Source: an uncultured Anaerolineae bacterium (GTDB taxonomy: Bacteria; Chloroflexota; Anaerolineae; Aggregatilineales; Phototrophicaceae). Taken from it: a stretch of DNA of 64,000 nt. Positions 17,500-26,463 of the stretch are shown here, in pieces. Made by a program: the position numbers and the translations under genes. The notes beneath the pieces were generated by a model. The model had not been told where the DNA came from. It saw only the letters and a program-made list of their open reading frames with translations, and made no database searches. The DNA lies in assembly GCA_934216615.1 (NCBI GenBank), contig CAKQCB010000002.1, forward strand, positions 1-64,000. The letters are read 5' to 3'. Each line of letters starts with the position of its first letter. Positions within the stretch are counted from its first letter, which is position 1.

Positions 17500-17782
17500 G
17501 TTTGCTTAATCAAGCGAAGGGTTTAATGGACGCTGGTAGTCAATCTTCAGGACAATGGCAGCCGCCGTTAGGTAGCGGCAGTGACGTAACCTAGACCACC
17601 TCTCTCCTATCAACCAACGAGGCTGGCCTGCGCACTGCCGAACCCCTTGATGGGTCAACGCCTCGGTGAAACTCCATGTTCCACAACTTTATACGGCTGT
17701 TTAACAGGAAGTCGCACAAGTTGACGTACAGTTCTTAGCGTCTGGTGTTCTTTCTCAGATTGTTTTACTGTGGAGGGGTCTC
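17500..17782 (+). ncRNA. Structured leader RNA with a possible pseudoknot, upstream of DUF1003
   Basis: A 283-nt non-coding stretch directly before the DUF1003 gene. CGGCAGTG (17576-17583) pairs perfectly with CACTGCCG (17633-17640). CGAGGC (17618-17623), inside that loop, pairs perfectly with GCCTCG (17660-17665) outside it, giving an H-type pseudoknot. ACCC/GGGT (17642-17645 with 17652-17655) forms a small hairpin between them. GCGGC (17575-17579) can instead pair with GCCGC (17561-17565), a helix that excludes the long one. Mutually exclusive helices ahead of a membrane-protein gene suggest a riboswitch or other cis-regulator. I cannot match it to a known class with confidence. Confidence 0.5.
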
Positions 17783-18433
17783 ATGTACAACGAAGTCTTA
17801 CTCAACCGCCTGAATATGCCCGTTGATGATGAAGAAATCATGGATCAGGAAATTCAGGATTTGATCGATGAGATCGAAGAATTAGATAGTTTGCTCAGCC
17901 CTGAAGCCCAAGAATTGATTCGCGATTTACGTCCTTATATCGTCACCGATGACGTGTACGAAGATATTGATGAAAATGCTTCGCTCGGCGACCGTATGGC
18001 TGATAAGATCGCGACCTTTGCCGGAAGCTGGAAATTCATCATCGCCTTCTCGCTCGGCATGGCGGTCTGGATGAGCATCAACCTATATATTGGTGAAACC
18101 GCGTTTGACCCCTATCCGTTCATTCTGCTCAATCTGAGTTTGAGCACCGTCGCCGCCCTTCAAGCCCCTGTCATCTTGATGTCACAGAACCGACAATCAA
18201 CCAAAGACCGCGCCGTCGCGGAAAATGATTATCACGTCAACTTGAAGAATGAAGTTGAAATTGCCGACTTGCACCGCAAAATGGACATTCTGACCGACGC
18301 GCTTACCATGCAAACCCGTTTAGTTAACGCGTTGGTGGAAGCACGTCGGCGCGAACTGAATGCGGTTCGCCGCAATTTAGAATCTGTCCGTCGGCAAGAA
18401 CCCGAAAACAACCCACCTTTAACCCGCAATTAG
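17783..18433 (+). CDS. DUF1003 membrane protein
   Basis: A 216-residue protein. After an acidic N-terminal helix region (about residues 10-70) comes the DUF1003 core: GDRMADKIATFAGSWKFII, two transmembrane helices and the signature FDPYPFILLNL.LS..AALQAPVILMSQNRQ..KDR..AE.DY.VNL. A C-terminal coiled coil follows. The molecular function is unknown. From memory, DUF1003 genes in actinobacteria often sit beside MgtE-type magnesium transporter genes, so a link to divalent cations is possible. GGAGGGG lies just before the ATG. The long structured leader upstream suggests RNA-level control. Its stop overlaps the convergent dehydrogenase stop by 4 nt. Confidence 0.88.
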   Translation: MYNEVLLNRLNMPVDDEEIMDQEIQDLIDEIEELDSLLSPEAQELIRDLRPYIVTDDVYEDIDENASLGDRMADKIATFAGSWKFIIAFSLGMAVWMSINLYIGETAFDPYPFILLNLSLSTVAALQAPVILMSQNRQSTKDRAVAENDYHVNLKNEVEIADLHRKMDILTDALTMQTRLVNALVEARRRELNAVRRNLESVRRQEPENNPPLTRN

Positions 18434-19818
18434 TTTGGGAAGATTTTGCCCGGGTTCAAAATGTTCTTGGGGTCGAGCGTGGTTTTGAGCATGCGCATCA
18501 CGTTGAGCGATTCGCCATGTTCGCGTTCCATGTACTGCGCTTTGCCTAACCCAACCCCGTGTTCACCGGTAGCTGTCCCGCCTAATTCCAGCGCTTTGAG
18601 GACGATGAGCTTATTCAACAGCATCGACTTTTCGTATTCCGCATCGTTGGCGTAGGGGAATTCAACATGCACATTTCCATCCCCCGCATGGCCGATCATA
18701 TAGGCCGTGACCGCGTGTTCTTTTTTGAGCGTCTCTACATAACCAATCAATGCAGGGTATGCGCTGATCGGCACAGCGACATCCATGATAAAGAAGTGTT
18801 TATCGGGGTGTGAGCGCACCATAATTTCATACGAGTGATGGCGCGCATGCCACAGTTGTTTTCTTTCAGCGGTATCGGTCGTTGCGCGGAAGCTGAGCGC
18901 GCCCAATTCATCACAAATTTCTTGTACCATCGCCAGCCCTGTCGTGAGCGTGTCTTGATGCACTGCATGAAATTCCATGAACAACGTGGGCGCAATGTCT
19001 AACTCAATGCCGACATGCTCGCGTAACATCGCAATATGGGTTGCGTCGATCAACTCTAACGCGGCGGGGTCAAGTCCACTTCCGCGCACCGCGACCACCG
19101 TTTCAACCGCAGTCTCGACATCAGGGAAAGTAGCCACCACCGCGCTCATCAAACTGGGCACAGGGACAAGTTTCAAAACGGCTTCGGTGATTATGCCTAA
19201 TGTCCCTTCACTGCCCACAAACAGATGAAGCAGGTCATAGCCAGAAGACTGTTTTACAGAACGTGATCCCACATCAATCAGGCGACCATCGGCGAGTGCG
19301 ACTTGCATCTTTAGGACATTATCTTTGCTTGCGCCGTATTTCACCGTGCGGATGCCCGACGCATTATTGGCTAACATGCCCCCAATGGTGGCGTTTGCGC
19401 CCGGGTCGGGCGGGAAAAACAGACCATAACGCGCCAATTGTGCGTTGAGGTCTTTATGGCCAATGCCGGGTTGAACGCGCACTTGGAAATCTTCCGCGTA
19501 CACTTCGATGATTTTATTCATCCGCTCAAACGACATGAGGATGCCTCCATAAAGCGGGATCGAACTGCCTTCTAGTCCAGTGCCTACGCCCCACGCCGTC
19601 ACAGGGATATTGTGGGCGTATGCTAATTTCATCACTTCTGAAACAGCCTCGGCGGTCAAAGGGAACACGACGACTTCCGGCGCGTGTGCCTCATGATGCG
19701 ATTGGTCGCGCGCATGTAGATCAAGTTCTGCTTGGGCAGTGCTGATGTTTTCAGCGCCGACAATTTGGCTTAACGCTTGAAGAATATCTGGGGTGATTGC
19801 TTGGTAATCTGCATTCAT
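18430..19818 (-). CDS. FAD-linked D-lactate/glycolate dehydrogenase
   Basis: A 462-residue flavoprotein of the VAO/PCMH fold that oxidises a 2-hydroxyacid (D-lactate, glycolate or similar). The N-terminal FAD-binding domain shows VTAWGVGTGLEGSSIP, FFPPDPGANATIGGMLANNASG..TVKYG and FVGSEGTLGIITEA. The C-terminal FAD-oxidase domain has WHARHHSYE, the metal-site GHAGDGNVHVEFP and GEHGVGLGK, ending LNPGKIFPN. This order matches the LDHD/GlcD family. No Fe-S GlcF or GlcE partner is adjacent, so it resembles the single-subunit D-lactate dehydrogenase type more than the GlcDEF complex. The electron acceptor is unknown. Confidence 0.92.
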   Translation of the reverse strand: MNADYQAITPDILQALSQIVGAENISTAQAELDLHARDQSHHEAHAPEVVVFPLTAEAVSEVMKLAYAHNIPVTAWGVGTGLEGSSIPLYGGILMSFERMNKIIEVYAEDFQVRVQPGIGHKDLNAQLARYGLFFPPDPGANATIGGMLANNASGIRTVKYGASKDNVLKMQVALADGRLIDVGSRSVKQSSGYDLLHLFVGSEGTLGIITEAVLKLVPVPSLMSAVVATFPDVETAVETVVAVRGSGLDPAALELIDATHIAMLREHVGIELDIAPTLFMEFHAVHQDTLTTGLAMVQEICDELGALSFRATTDTAERKQLWHARHHSYEIMVRSHPDKHFFIMDVAVPISAYPALIGYVETLKKEHAVTAYMIGHAGDGNVHVEFPYANDAEYEKSMLLNKLIVLKALELGGTATGEHGVGLGKAQYMEREHGESLNVMRMLKTTLDPKNILNPGKIFPN

Positions 19819-19855
19819 GAAATTGACCTAATACGAGACAATATGCTGATAAAAC

Positions 19856-20782
19856 TTATTTTCTTTTGAGTACGGCGCCATGTGTGAGCGAAGTGAAGCC
19901 ACCACCATACGGCACATAGATCGGGCGCAAATCTGCCAACAAGGTTTGAAAGTCGCGGTGGACAATGCGCTGGTTTACGATCTCTAAATAGCCTCCATAC
20001 GAGCGGAAGGCCTCTTGAACAAACTCGGGCGAAAGCCCTTCATCCCATTTCCAGCGCGCCGTCGTGTAAAAATAGTAGATGGGAAACAGCGTCGCTGAAA
20101 GTAGGGTCAGCCCACGTTTTGAATATTCCCACAAGGGAAGGCCGATCTGTGCGCCCGCTTCGGCCATCAACACCAACGCTTCCACTGACTGTAAATTTCG
20201 CAAAAACGAATTTTTACTTTTGAGGCCGACGGCTTCGCGAATATACCCTTGTGGGTGGATATCGTCATCAATCGCTTGTTGATAGCGTTCTATTCCCTTT
20301 TGAATCGCGGTTTCATCTTCTAACACGATGCCAAGCAGGAAATAAACCAACTGCAAGCGGAGGTTCTGTACGAAGTCATCACCAACATGGGTTGACACTC
20401 GCTCAACTCGTTCAACCAACGGGGACATTAACATGCTGACTTGTGCCATCTCCAATGATTGTTCAACGCGAAGCATCTCAAAGAGTTGAAGCAGAGAAAT
20501 GAGTTCGCCAAGTTCAGCGTTGACCCCGTCTTTCGGCTCAGAGGTGACGCTGTTTTGCCACCGCGCAAGGAAATTTTCCCCACGCTGTAAGTCAGGCACG
20601 ATCAGCGCCTGTAACGTATTGAGAAAAAGATCATTGGCTGGGGCGTTCTCTAAAAAGTCAAACGCAGGCTTAAGGTGTGATTTCTCTCGCTGAGCCACCG
20701 CCTGCGTCAACTGGTCTTGTGAAAAAAATAATCCAAAATGATTCATCAAAGTCATTGAATTTTCAGCACACAATTCATACAC
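19856..20782 (-). CDS. Alginate-lyase-like alpha-helical protein
   Basis: A 308-residue, predominantly alpha-helical cytosolic protein without a signal peptide. A block reading GYIREAVG..SKNSFLRNLQSVEALVLMAEAGAQIGLPLWEYS followed by GLTLLSATLFPI resembles the central part of alginate-lyase/heparinase-type (alpha/alpha) proteins, in which a similar L.AL..MAE.A...G.DLW stretch follows the catalytic region. Catalytic His/Tyr/Asn residues cannot be assigned by eye. Several in-frame Met codons (20782, 20755, 20746) compete for the start and none has a clear ribosome site. It follows the dehydrogenase gene's start by 37 bp upstream on the same strand, so the two may be cotranscribed. Confidence 0.55.
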   Translation of the reverse strand: MYELCAENSMTLMNHFGLFFSQDQLTQAVAQREKSHLKPAFDFLENAPANDLFLNTLQALIVPDLQRGENFLARWQNSVTSEPKDGVNAELGELISLLQLFEMLRVEQSLEMAQVSMLMSPLVERVERVSTHVGDDFVQNLRLQLVYFLLGIVLEDETAIQKGIERYQQAIDDDIHPQGYIREAVGLKSKNSFLRNLQSVEALVLMAEAGAQIGLPLWEYSKRGLTLLSATLFPIYYFYTTARWKWDEGLSPEFVQEAFRSYGGYLEIVNQRIVHRDFQTLLADLRPIYVPYGGGFTSLTHGAVLKRK

Positions 20783-20939
20783 AAAAGAACAAAACTTTCA
20801 TTAGTATAGCGCAATCAGCATAAATTCACGGTGGTGATATGACCGCTTCCGATGCAAAAAAAAGACATTTATCACCTAAAAAAGCGACTATATGTTAAGA
20901 TCACAGTAGGTCTTTATATGTGGTAGAAAGTCCCATAAC

Positions 20940-21698
20940 ATGGATGAACACTCAATTCCCAATAAACCACCGCATGATGAGCCTTCAAGCGAGCCATTAC
21001 GCTCACCGATTCGTCCCGTACGCCCTGCTGACGAAACGGATGTCAATTCACAGCTACTGAACGCGGAAGCACCGCCCATCCAAGGGGATGGCAGTCCTAA
21101 TTTATCGAACCCACAACAAGCGATTAAGACCTTACGCTCAAAGATGAGCACCCTCGCAGAAGAATTTGCCACGGGCAAAATCAACCGTACACAGTTTGAA
21201 GTGTTATATAAACGGTTTACCGAACAGCGCTCTTTAGTCGAAATGTTGATCAACCGCGAACCGGAAAGCGACTCATGGCAGCAGGTGGTTTCTTCCAAAG
21301 GACAGACCACGTTTTTACGCAGTCAGTTTGAAGCCCAACCCGTTTATTTTGGAATCTTCCTTCATGACGAGCACTTGCTCATGGACAGCTCGCCTAATGA
21401 ATCCATCCACAATTTTTTAGGGCCGTTGATTAACAAAGTCCTCAAAACACCGAACCGCCCCCCACTTAGCTTAGGGAAGCGGGCGTTGACCTCACCGCAT
21501 TGGCTGGTCTTAGTCGTAGGTCAATATTCGGGGACGGGCGTCGTGTACACCTTAGAACCTTCGCTGGCACAGGCGAAACAAGTGCGCGACTTGCACGCAG
21601 ATTTTGAACGCGCGAATCGAATCCATCTTTCCAGAAACTGGATTTCGCCCGACCGTATGGTATTTCCACAGCGAGAATTAATTGTTGGAATGCGTTAG
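20940..21698 (+). CDS. Hypothetical protein with disordered N terminus and a SHOCT-like helix pair
   Basis: A 252-residue protein. Residues 1-60 are Pro/Glu/Ser-rich and probably disordered. Residues of about 62-105 (LRSKMSTLAEEF.TGKINRTQFEVLYKRF) resemble a SHOCT-like helical hairpin. The rest is a globular alpha/beta domain (YFGIFLHDEHLLMDSS; WLVLVVGQYSGTGVVYT) of unknown family, somewhat like profilin-fold (roadblock) modules. Its stop overlaps the convergent propeller gene by 4 nt (TTAG). The function is unknown. Confidence 0.7.
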   Translation: MDEHSIPNKPPHDEPSSEPLRSPIRPVRPADETDVNSQLLNAEAPPIQGDGSPNLSNPQQAIKTLRSKMSTLAEEFATGKINRTQFEVLYKRFTEQRSLVEMLINREPESDSWQQVVSSKGQTTFLRSQFEAQPVYFGIFLHDEHLLMDSSPNESIHNFLGPLINKVLKTPNRPPLSLGKRALTSPHWLVLVVGQYSGTGVVYTLEPSLAQAKQVRDLHADFERANRIHLSRNWISPDRMVFPQRELIVGMR

Positions 21699-22621
21699 TT
21701 TTTGGAGTGTGACTTCACTAATGGCAGCGGTTTCATCTTCGCGATGCTCGTCACACAGATCATCCCAGACATGGCGAATACCACAGTCCCCTTCGCGTTG
21801 ATCCCTACCGGCCCTATCGCGGCATTGGGGATGAACGAACCGCTCATCAACTGAGCGCGTTTTGAATCTGCGATCAAGTCCACCGCAAACCGTTGATGCG
21901 TAGGCACTAAGGTTTTACCGCTGTAAACCCGTAGCACATTGGATTCTAAATCGCTCATGATCACATATTTGCCGTCAGGGGAACTGGCGACCGCGCCGAC
22001 GCCAAAGGGGGTTTCCGTCGTGTGCTGTATCTTCCCTGTCTTATCCATGACAACGGCACGCTGACCGTTCGAGATCAAGATCAAGTTGGCTTGGGCATTG
22101 AGGATGAGCGCGGGGCGGTTATCCACCTCAAACGTTAAGCCTGTATCAAACGTACCGAGCCGTTGGGCGCGGTCGTACAAGATCAATTTCCCCGCAGTGG
22201 TCAAAACGCCGACCAAAATCTGTACAGGGTCCATCGCCACTAAAAGCGGACGGGCAGACTTTTCTAGGTCGAGGGGGGTTTCTGCATCCCCTTCTACGAG
22301 GATGAGTTCACGATTGCCAATGATGTAAAGCTGAACGGTACCATCACGGTTGTTATATAACATCCCGTGTGCGCTTTTAATTTGGGGGAGACACATCAAG
22401 TTAGAGGCGGTGTATTGTTTCCGCTGTTCGTCGGCGGCCTTTCCATGCCGAACCGTCAAGTCCAACGCGGAGAGCGTCGCTTCCCCAGCCAATGCACCCG
22501 TTTGCAAATCGAGATACGTCACCCGATCTGCCAATGTCCATGCAGCCAAAAGAGAGGGTTTATCTGGCAGTATATCTAACCGTCGGATGGGGCGGTCTGA
22601 TAAATAAAGTCGCCATGCCAT
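21695..22621 (-). CDS. WD40-like beta-propeller protein, cytoplasmic
   Basis: A 308-residue protein without a signal peptide. Propeller-like blades are visible: LSDRPIRRLDILPDKPSLLAAWTL, VTYLDLQTGAL, KLILYDRAQRLGTFDTG, RAVVMDKTGKIQHTTETP and ASSPDGKYVIMSDLESNVLRVYSG. There is no catalytic motif. It is convergent with, and overlaps by 4 nt, the 252-residue hypothetical gene. Its partner is unknown. Confidence 0.65.
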   Translation of the reverse strand: MAWRLYLSDRPIRRLDILPDKPSLLAAWTLADRVTYLDLQTGALAGEATLSALDLTVRHGKAADEQRKQYTASNLMCLPQIKSAHGMLYNNRDGTVQLYIIGNRELILVEGDAETPLDLEKSARPLLVAMDPVQILVGVLTTAGKLILYDRAQRLGTFDTGLTFEVDNRPALILNAQANLILISNGQRAVVMDKTGKIQHTTETPFGVGAVASSPDGKYVIMSDLESNVLRVYSGKTLVPTHQRFAVDLIADSKRAQLMSGSFIPNAAIGPVGINAKGTVVFAMSGMICVTSIAKMKPLPLVKSHSKN

Positions 22622-22794
22622 AGGTGTTAATTCACGTTCAGTAAATGAAATTTAAACAGCAGGTGTTCAAACGACATAGAGAGCAACGATCATCTATGTA
22701 CAATACCGCATTTTAGCATGAATGCGTAATCCGATGACATTTCTTACCAAAGTCTTAATTGCAAACCAACAATTTGTTTACAATTCAAACGTCA

Positions 22795-23730
22795 TCACTC
22801 AATGTGAATTTCACCACGCGGAACATTGAGCGTGTAATACACAACATCCGTCGCGGTGATGATATTGCGCGATTCTAAAACGTCATCCACCAAGTAATTA
22901 TAGACCGTCGCATCAAATTGAGGTTGAATCCCGCTTCTACCCCGTTGTAACTGAAGGCGTGCCGCTAAGGTTTCAGGGATAAAGAGCGTCAGGTTACCTT
23001 GTCGGGTGGCCAATGTCCCTTGCGAAACACTGCCCGACGTGAGCACAGGGCGATATTGAGGCAGCGTGACGAGTAAATTCCCCTGTTGAATCTCCGCATT
23101 GAGGCGTTCAAGTTGGGTATCGCTCAAGTTCAAAATGACAGTGCCTTGTCCGCCGTTGATCGAAATATCCAACGGGACGTTACTAGGCACTTCAAGGCGT
23201 AATGTCCCCCGCCCGACCGATTCTAATAACGGAATCCCTTCCGTCGTTTGTTCGGTGAGTTGGAGCGTCGCTGAACTGTCGTCGGCTTCTGTGTAGGCAA
23301 CCTCAAATTGGTTTTGAACACTGCCCACAAATTCACCCGTCACATGGTCATTGGCAAGCGAACGTAAGACTTCAACTTCGGTAGTCAGCGTGGTGATATC
23401 AACGCGCAGAAGGGTTAAATCTGACGATAGGGTTTGCTGAATCGGCTGTTGATTTTCGGTACGGACTTGGCTTGCGCGTTGGGTGAACGCGCTGTTGGCG
23501 ATCACCGCCACCAGCCCGACGCTCAGCACCAGCGCGATCCCATTACTGAGCGGAACACGTCCCCGTAAAAGGTTGGCTAAACCAAACAAGACGAGCAACG
23601 CAGGCGCGGCGCGCCAGATCAAATCTACCACCGACGCGGGAATCAACCCTAACGTTTGCCCAGCAAAAAACAGACAGACAGCAAGGACGACCAAGCCTAA
23701 TAATAAATAGGTGCGGCGCTGTGTTTTCAA
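22795..23730 (-). CDS. LiaF-type membrane protein with a cell-surface beta domain
   Basis: A 311-residue protein with three or four N-terminal transmembrane helices (about residues 8-26, 33-50 and 60-80, of LiaI/DUF5668 type) and a C-terminal beta-rich domain of repeated short strands (TLRLEVPSNVPLDISINGGQG, LNAEIQQGNLLVTLP, ATRQGNLTLFIPETL). This matches adhesin/LiaF-like toastrack domains. It overlaps by 4 nt with the upstream PspC gene, so the pair is cotranscribed. PspC and LiaF proteins monitor or stabilise the envelope under stress; here no dedicated kinase or regulator is adjacent. Confidence 0.78.
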   Translation of the reverse strand: MKTQRRTYLLLGLVVLAVCLFFAGQTLGLIPASVVDLIWRAAPALLVLFGLANLLRGRVPLSNGIALVLSVGLVAVIANSAFTQRASQVRTENQQPIQQTLSSDLTLLRVDITTLTTEVEVLRSLANDHVTGEFVGSVQNQFEVAYTEADDSSATLQLTEQTTEGIPLLESVGRGTLRLEVPSNVPLDISINGGQGTVILNLSDTQLERLNAEIQQGNLLVTLPQYRPVLTSGSVSQGTLATRQGNLTLFIPETLAARLQLQRGRSGIQPQFDATVYNYLVDDVLESRNIITATDVVYYTLNVPRGEIHIE

Positions 23731-24098
23731 GCCCGCCCTCCTAGTTGACGTAAGAAAAAGACACCACTCAAAGCAACTGCAAGGATGGGCATAGTGAGGT
23801 CAGCCCCATTTTGATAGAGGGTAGCGCCTTGTGTGCGGGCAACCCATAAGCCAAGTACCAGTACGATCAACAGCAATGCAAAGATGAAGGGAAACCCACC
23901 TTTGCGACGAATCACCAATGATTCTTGGGGGACAAGCCACCATAAGAGAAGATACACCGCGACAAAAATGCCACCAGTGACAACAGATAGAACCACAAAT
24001 ACGATACGCACCCACCATGGGTTGAGCTTCATCTGTGCGCCCAAGCCGCCGCAGACGCCCCCTAAAACCCGATTGCTAAAACTTCGCGTCATAGCCAT
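23727..24098 (-). CDS. PspC-domain membrane protein
   Basis: A 123-residue protein. A PspC domain fills residues 3-60: RSFSNRVLGGVCGGLGAQMKLNP followed by WWVRIVFVVLSVVTGG and YLLLWWLVPQE. Two or three further transmembrane helices follow. PspC proteins are small inner-membrane stress sensors linked to membrane integrity. It is the first gene of a two-gene operon with the LiaF-type protein (ATGA overlap at 23727-23730). Confidence 0.92.
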   Translation of the reverse strand: MAMTRSFSNRVLGGVCGGLGAQMKLNPWWVRIVFVVLSVVTGGIFVAVYLLLWWLVPQESLVIRRKGGFPFIFALLLIVLVLGLWVARTQGATLYQNGADLTMPILAVALSGVFFLRQLGGRA

Positions 24099-24264
24099 TT
24101 TCTCTCACAGCTAAAGATGGTGTTGTACATCATTAGGGATAGCAAAAACAATAGAACGTCCACATAAAACGTCGGTTCACTATACCGCTTTTACCCATTT
24201 TTGGGCAACATGGAACTCTCTGATTCCCGAAAAATAAGGGGGATAACCCCTTTTAATTACAGGT

Positions 24265-24684
24265 TTATTTCAGGTTATGGAGGCGTACAACCACGCGTAA
24301 TTCCCCAAATTCAAGTTCATCACTGTTGCGCAGGCGATACGGGCGATGCGCCACAATGCGAAAGCCGTTGATGCGCGTTCCGCTGGTGCTGTTTAAATCT
24401 TCAATCCATACGGCTTGACCATCAAAGGTGAATGCCGCATGGCGTCGCGAAACGCCCTGCTCTGCCGCGCCTTGTTTCGTCAGGTCGATGTGAATTTCTG
24501 TAGAGTCGCTATCACTGCCACGCCCCACCACTAAACGCGGTTGTAAGGGGATGCTCAGCGGTAAATGGGAACTGCCGTAAAAGCGCAAGATCAATCGTGG
24601 CACATTTTCGTTGGGGTCTGGGGCAATTGTTGTAGGGGGTGGTGTTTTTGATGCTGGCTTACGCCGGTTAAAAATAAACGACAT
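24265..24684 (-). CDS. FHA-domain protein
   Basis: A 139-residue protein. A short basic, Pro-rich N terminus precedes one forkhead-associated domain, a phosphothreonine-binding module: RLVVGRGSDSDSTEIHIDL (conserved GR), GVSRRHAAF (SRRH, phosphopeptide contact), VWIEDLNSTSGTRING (N-S-T-x-G-T-x-x-N-G) and LRNSDELEFGELRVVV. All key residues are present. No Ser/Thr kinase lies in the window, so its partner must be elsewhere. The ATG at 24684 is preferred over one 54 nt upstream, whose extra residues look non-conserved. It is divergent from the bactofilin-like gene. Confidence 0.9.
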   Translation of the reverse strand: MSFIFNRRKPASKTPPPTTIAPDPNENVPRLILRFYGSSHLPLSIPLQPRLVVGRGSDSDSTEIHIDLTKQGAAEQGVSRRHAAFTFDGQAVWIEDLNSTSGTRINGFRIVAHRPYRLRNSDELEFGELRVVVRLHNLK

Positions 24685-24830
24685 GACAAACTTTCGACCT
24701 TTACTGAAGGTAAAATGCAACGATGTTCTCTTGATCATAACATAGCTTCACCACCCTAGAACAATCAACATTGGCAGGAACCTTGAGCTTTCGTACAATC
24801 AAAGAGACAAAGAACAATCTAGGATTTTTC

Positions 24831-26321
24831 ATGCGGAAAGTTTGGCTGCTCACATTCCTCTATCTGATGTTCACCAGCGTGACGTGGGTTTCTGCCAGCG
24901 ACGTCTTACAAGGCGACGACTGTACCATTAACGCAGAGACGAACATCGAAGGCAATCTGTATGTTTTATGTCGCCTGCTCACCATCGAAGGCCGTGTAGA
25001 TGGCAATATCATAGGGGCAGTGGTCACAGCCAGCATTACGGGCGAAGTTACCCAAAGTGTGTATCTTGCGGCAGGCCGCTTGGATGTCTCTGGCACCGTC
25101 GGCGGGGATGTCCATTTCATCGGCGGGACGGCCAGCATTCTCAACGGCGCACAATTCCCCAACGAACATAGTGATATTCTCGCCTTCAGCGTCAGCACGT
25201 TGATTGATGATGCGACCCTGAACGGAACCGTCACAGGCGCGGGCTATCAATTATTGCTCCGTGGGGATGTCGCGGGCGAAGTCCGTTATTGGGGGTCAGC
25301 GCTCGAAATTGATGGCCGTGTGGATGGGAACGTAGACGCATCAGTTGGCGATCCGCAATCTGGCGGGATTCCTGAGTTACGCACCTTGCTCACGCCCTTT
25401 AGCATTGATCTGGTTGTGCCGGGTCTGCGCGTTTTCCGCGATGCCACGATTGAAGGCCAACTGAATTATATCGGCCCAACCCAAGCCTTGATTGAAACAA
25501 CGCTGGCCGAAGAACCTATTTATACACCCTTATTCACGCCGACCAGCCTCCTCCCCATCCAAACTGATGATGAACAAGCGTCGATTGGCCTACGGGGTTA
25601 CCTCACCCAAGTGATTCGCGAATTCTTGACGTTATTTGTCGTCGGTTCGCTGATTTTGTTCATCGCGCCGAATTTGGTACGAAGCCCGATCCCGCGTTTA
25701 GAATCCCATTCCTTAGCCAGTATCGGTTTAGGAACAGTCACTTTTGTATTCTCGTTTCCCTTCTTTTTAATCCTTCTCATCTTGATGACGACGCTGGCCG
25801 TGGTGATCGCCACGTTACAAGTCAACGAGCTTTCTTTGATCTCGTTTGTCGTCACGGTGATCGGCAGTATCAGCTTATGGGGTATTTTTTATCTGGTCGC
25901 GTTTTTTGTATCGCGCATTATCGTTAGTTTCCTCATCGGCCAATGGATGATCCGCAGGCTTTTAGGCTCAAATTTACCCGTTCAAGACCGCCGACGGATT
26001 CGCGTCTTGATGATGTTTGTGGGCGCGCTGACGTTTGCCCTCGCCGTCTCATTACCGATCATCGGTTGGATGCTCAACTTGCTTGCCTTATTTGGAGGCT
26101 TGGGGGCGTTGACGGTCATCACATGGCGCGAGATCGAATACCAGCGTACAGGCCGTCCGGTTCAAATGCGCCGTCCTAATACCGTCCGCCGTGACCCCAG
26201 TTTACCTCGCCTGCCCGACGATGATAGCAATGCGCCATCGCTCATCACACAGCGCGCGACGTTAAACCGTCAACGGCCCGGCATGGAAAACTTACCTGAA
26301 GGGTTTCAATGGTGGGATTAA
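24831..26321 (+). CDS. Bactofilin-like polymer-forming domain fused to a membrane domain
   Basis: A 496-residue exported/membrane protein. A signal peptide (MRKVWLLTFLYLMFTSVTWVSA) is followed by about 180 residues of short beta repeats typical of bactofilin/polymer-forming (DUF583) domains: INAETNIEGNLYVLCRLLTIEGRVDGNI, VSGTVGGDVHFIGGTAS, LLRGDVAGEVRYWGSALEIDGRVDGNVDA. The C-terminal half has five or six transmembrane helices (about residues 265-430) and a basic tail. Classic bactofilins are cytosolic; here the repeat domain would lie outside. AGGA lies 7 nt before the ATG at 24831. The function could be a surface scaffold. Confidence 0.75.
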   Translation: MRKVWLLTFLYLMFTSVTWVSASDVLQGDDCTINAETNIEGNLYVLCRLLTIEGRVDGNIIGAVVTASITGEVTQSVYLAAGRLDVSGTVGGDVHFIGGTASILNGAQFPNEHSDILAFSVSTLIDDATLNGTVTGAGYQLLLRGDVAGEVRYWGSALEIDGRVDGNVDASVGDPQSGGIPELRTLLTPFSIDLVVPGLRVFRDATIEGQLNYIGPTQALIETTLAEEPIYTPLFTPTSLLPIQTDDEQASIGLRGYLTQVIREFLTLFVVGSLILFIAPNLVRSPIPRLESHSLASIGLGTVTFVFSFPFFLILLILMTTLAVVIATLQVNELSLISFVVTVIGSISLWGIFYLVAFFVSRIIVSFLIGQWMIRRLLGSNLPVQDRRRIRVLMMFVGALTFALAVSLPIIGWMLNLLALFGGLGALTVITWREIEYQRTGRPVQMRRPNTVRRDPSLPRLPDDDSNAPSLITQRATLNRQRPGMENLPEGFQWWD

Positions 26322-26463
26322 AAAGCGGATAAGCCTTTTTTCCATCGCATGTGTATATAAAATGGCCGAACAGCCAAACCATTCAGTCATCTTTAAGCGA
26401 CATAATAGGATGATGCTGTAGAGAGTTCATTCTGAACCACACCTTAAGGACTGCGTTTTTATC

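Noticed and set aside
17500..17782. A definite M-box magnesium riboswitch
   Set aside because: Only short strings match and the spacing and first conserved block (GTTAGGTGAGGCTCCT) are not preserved, so I kept it as an unclassified structured leader.
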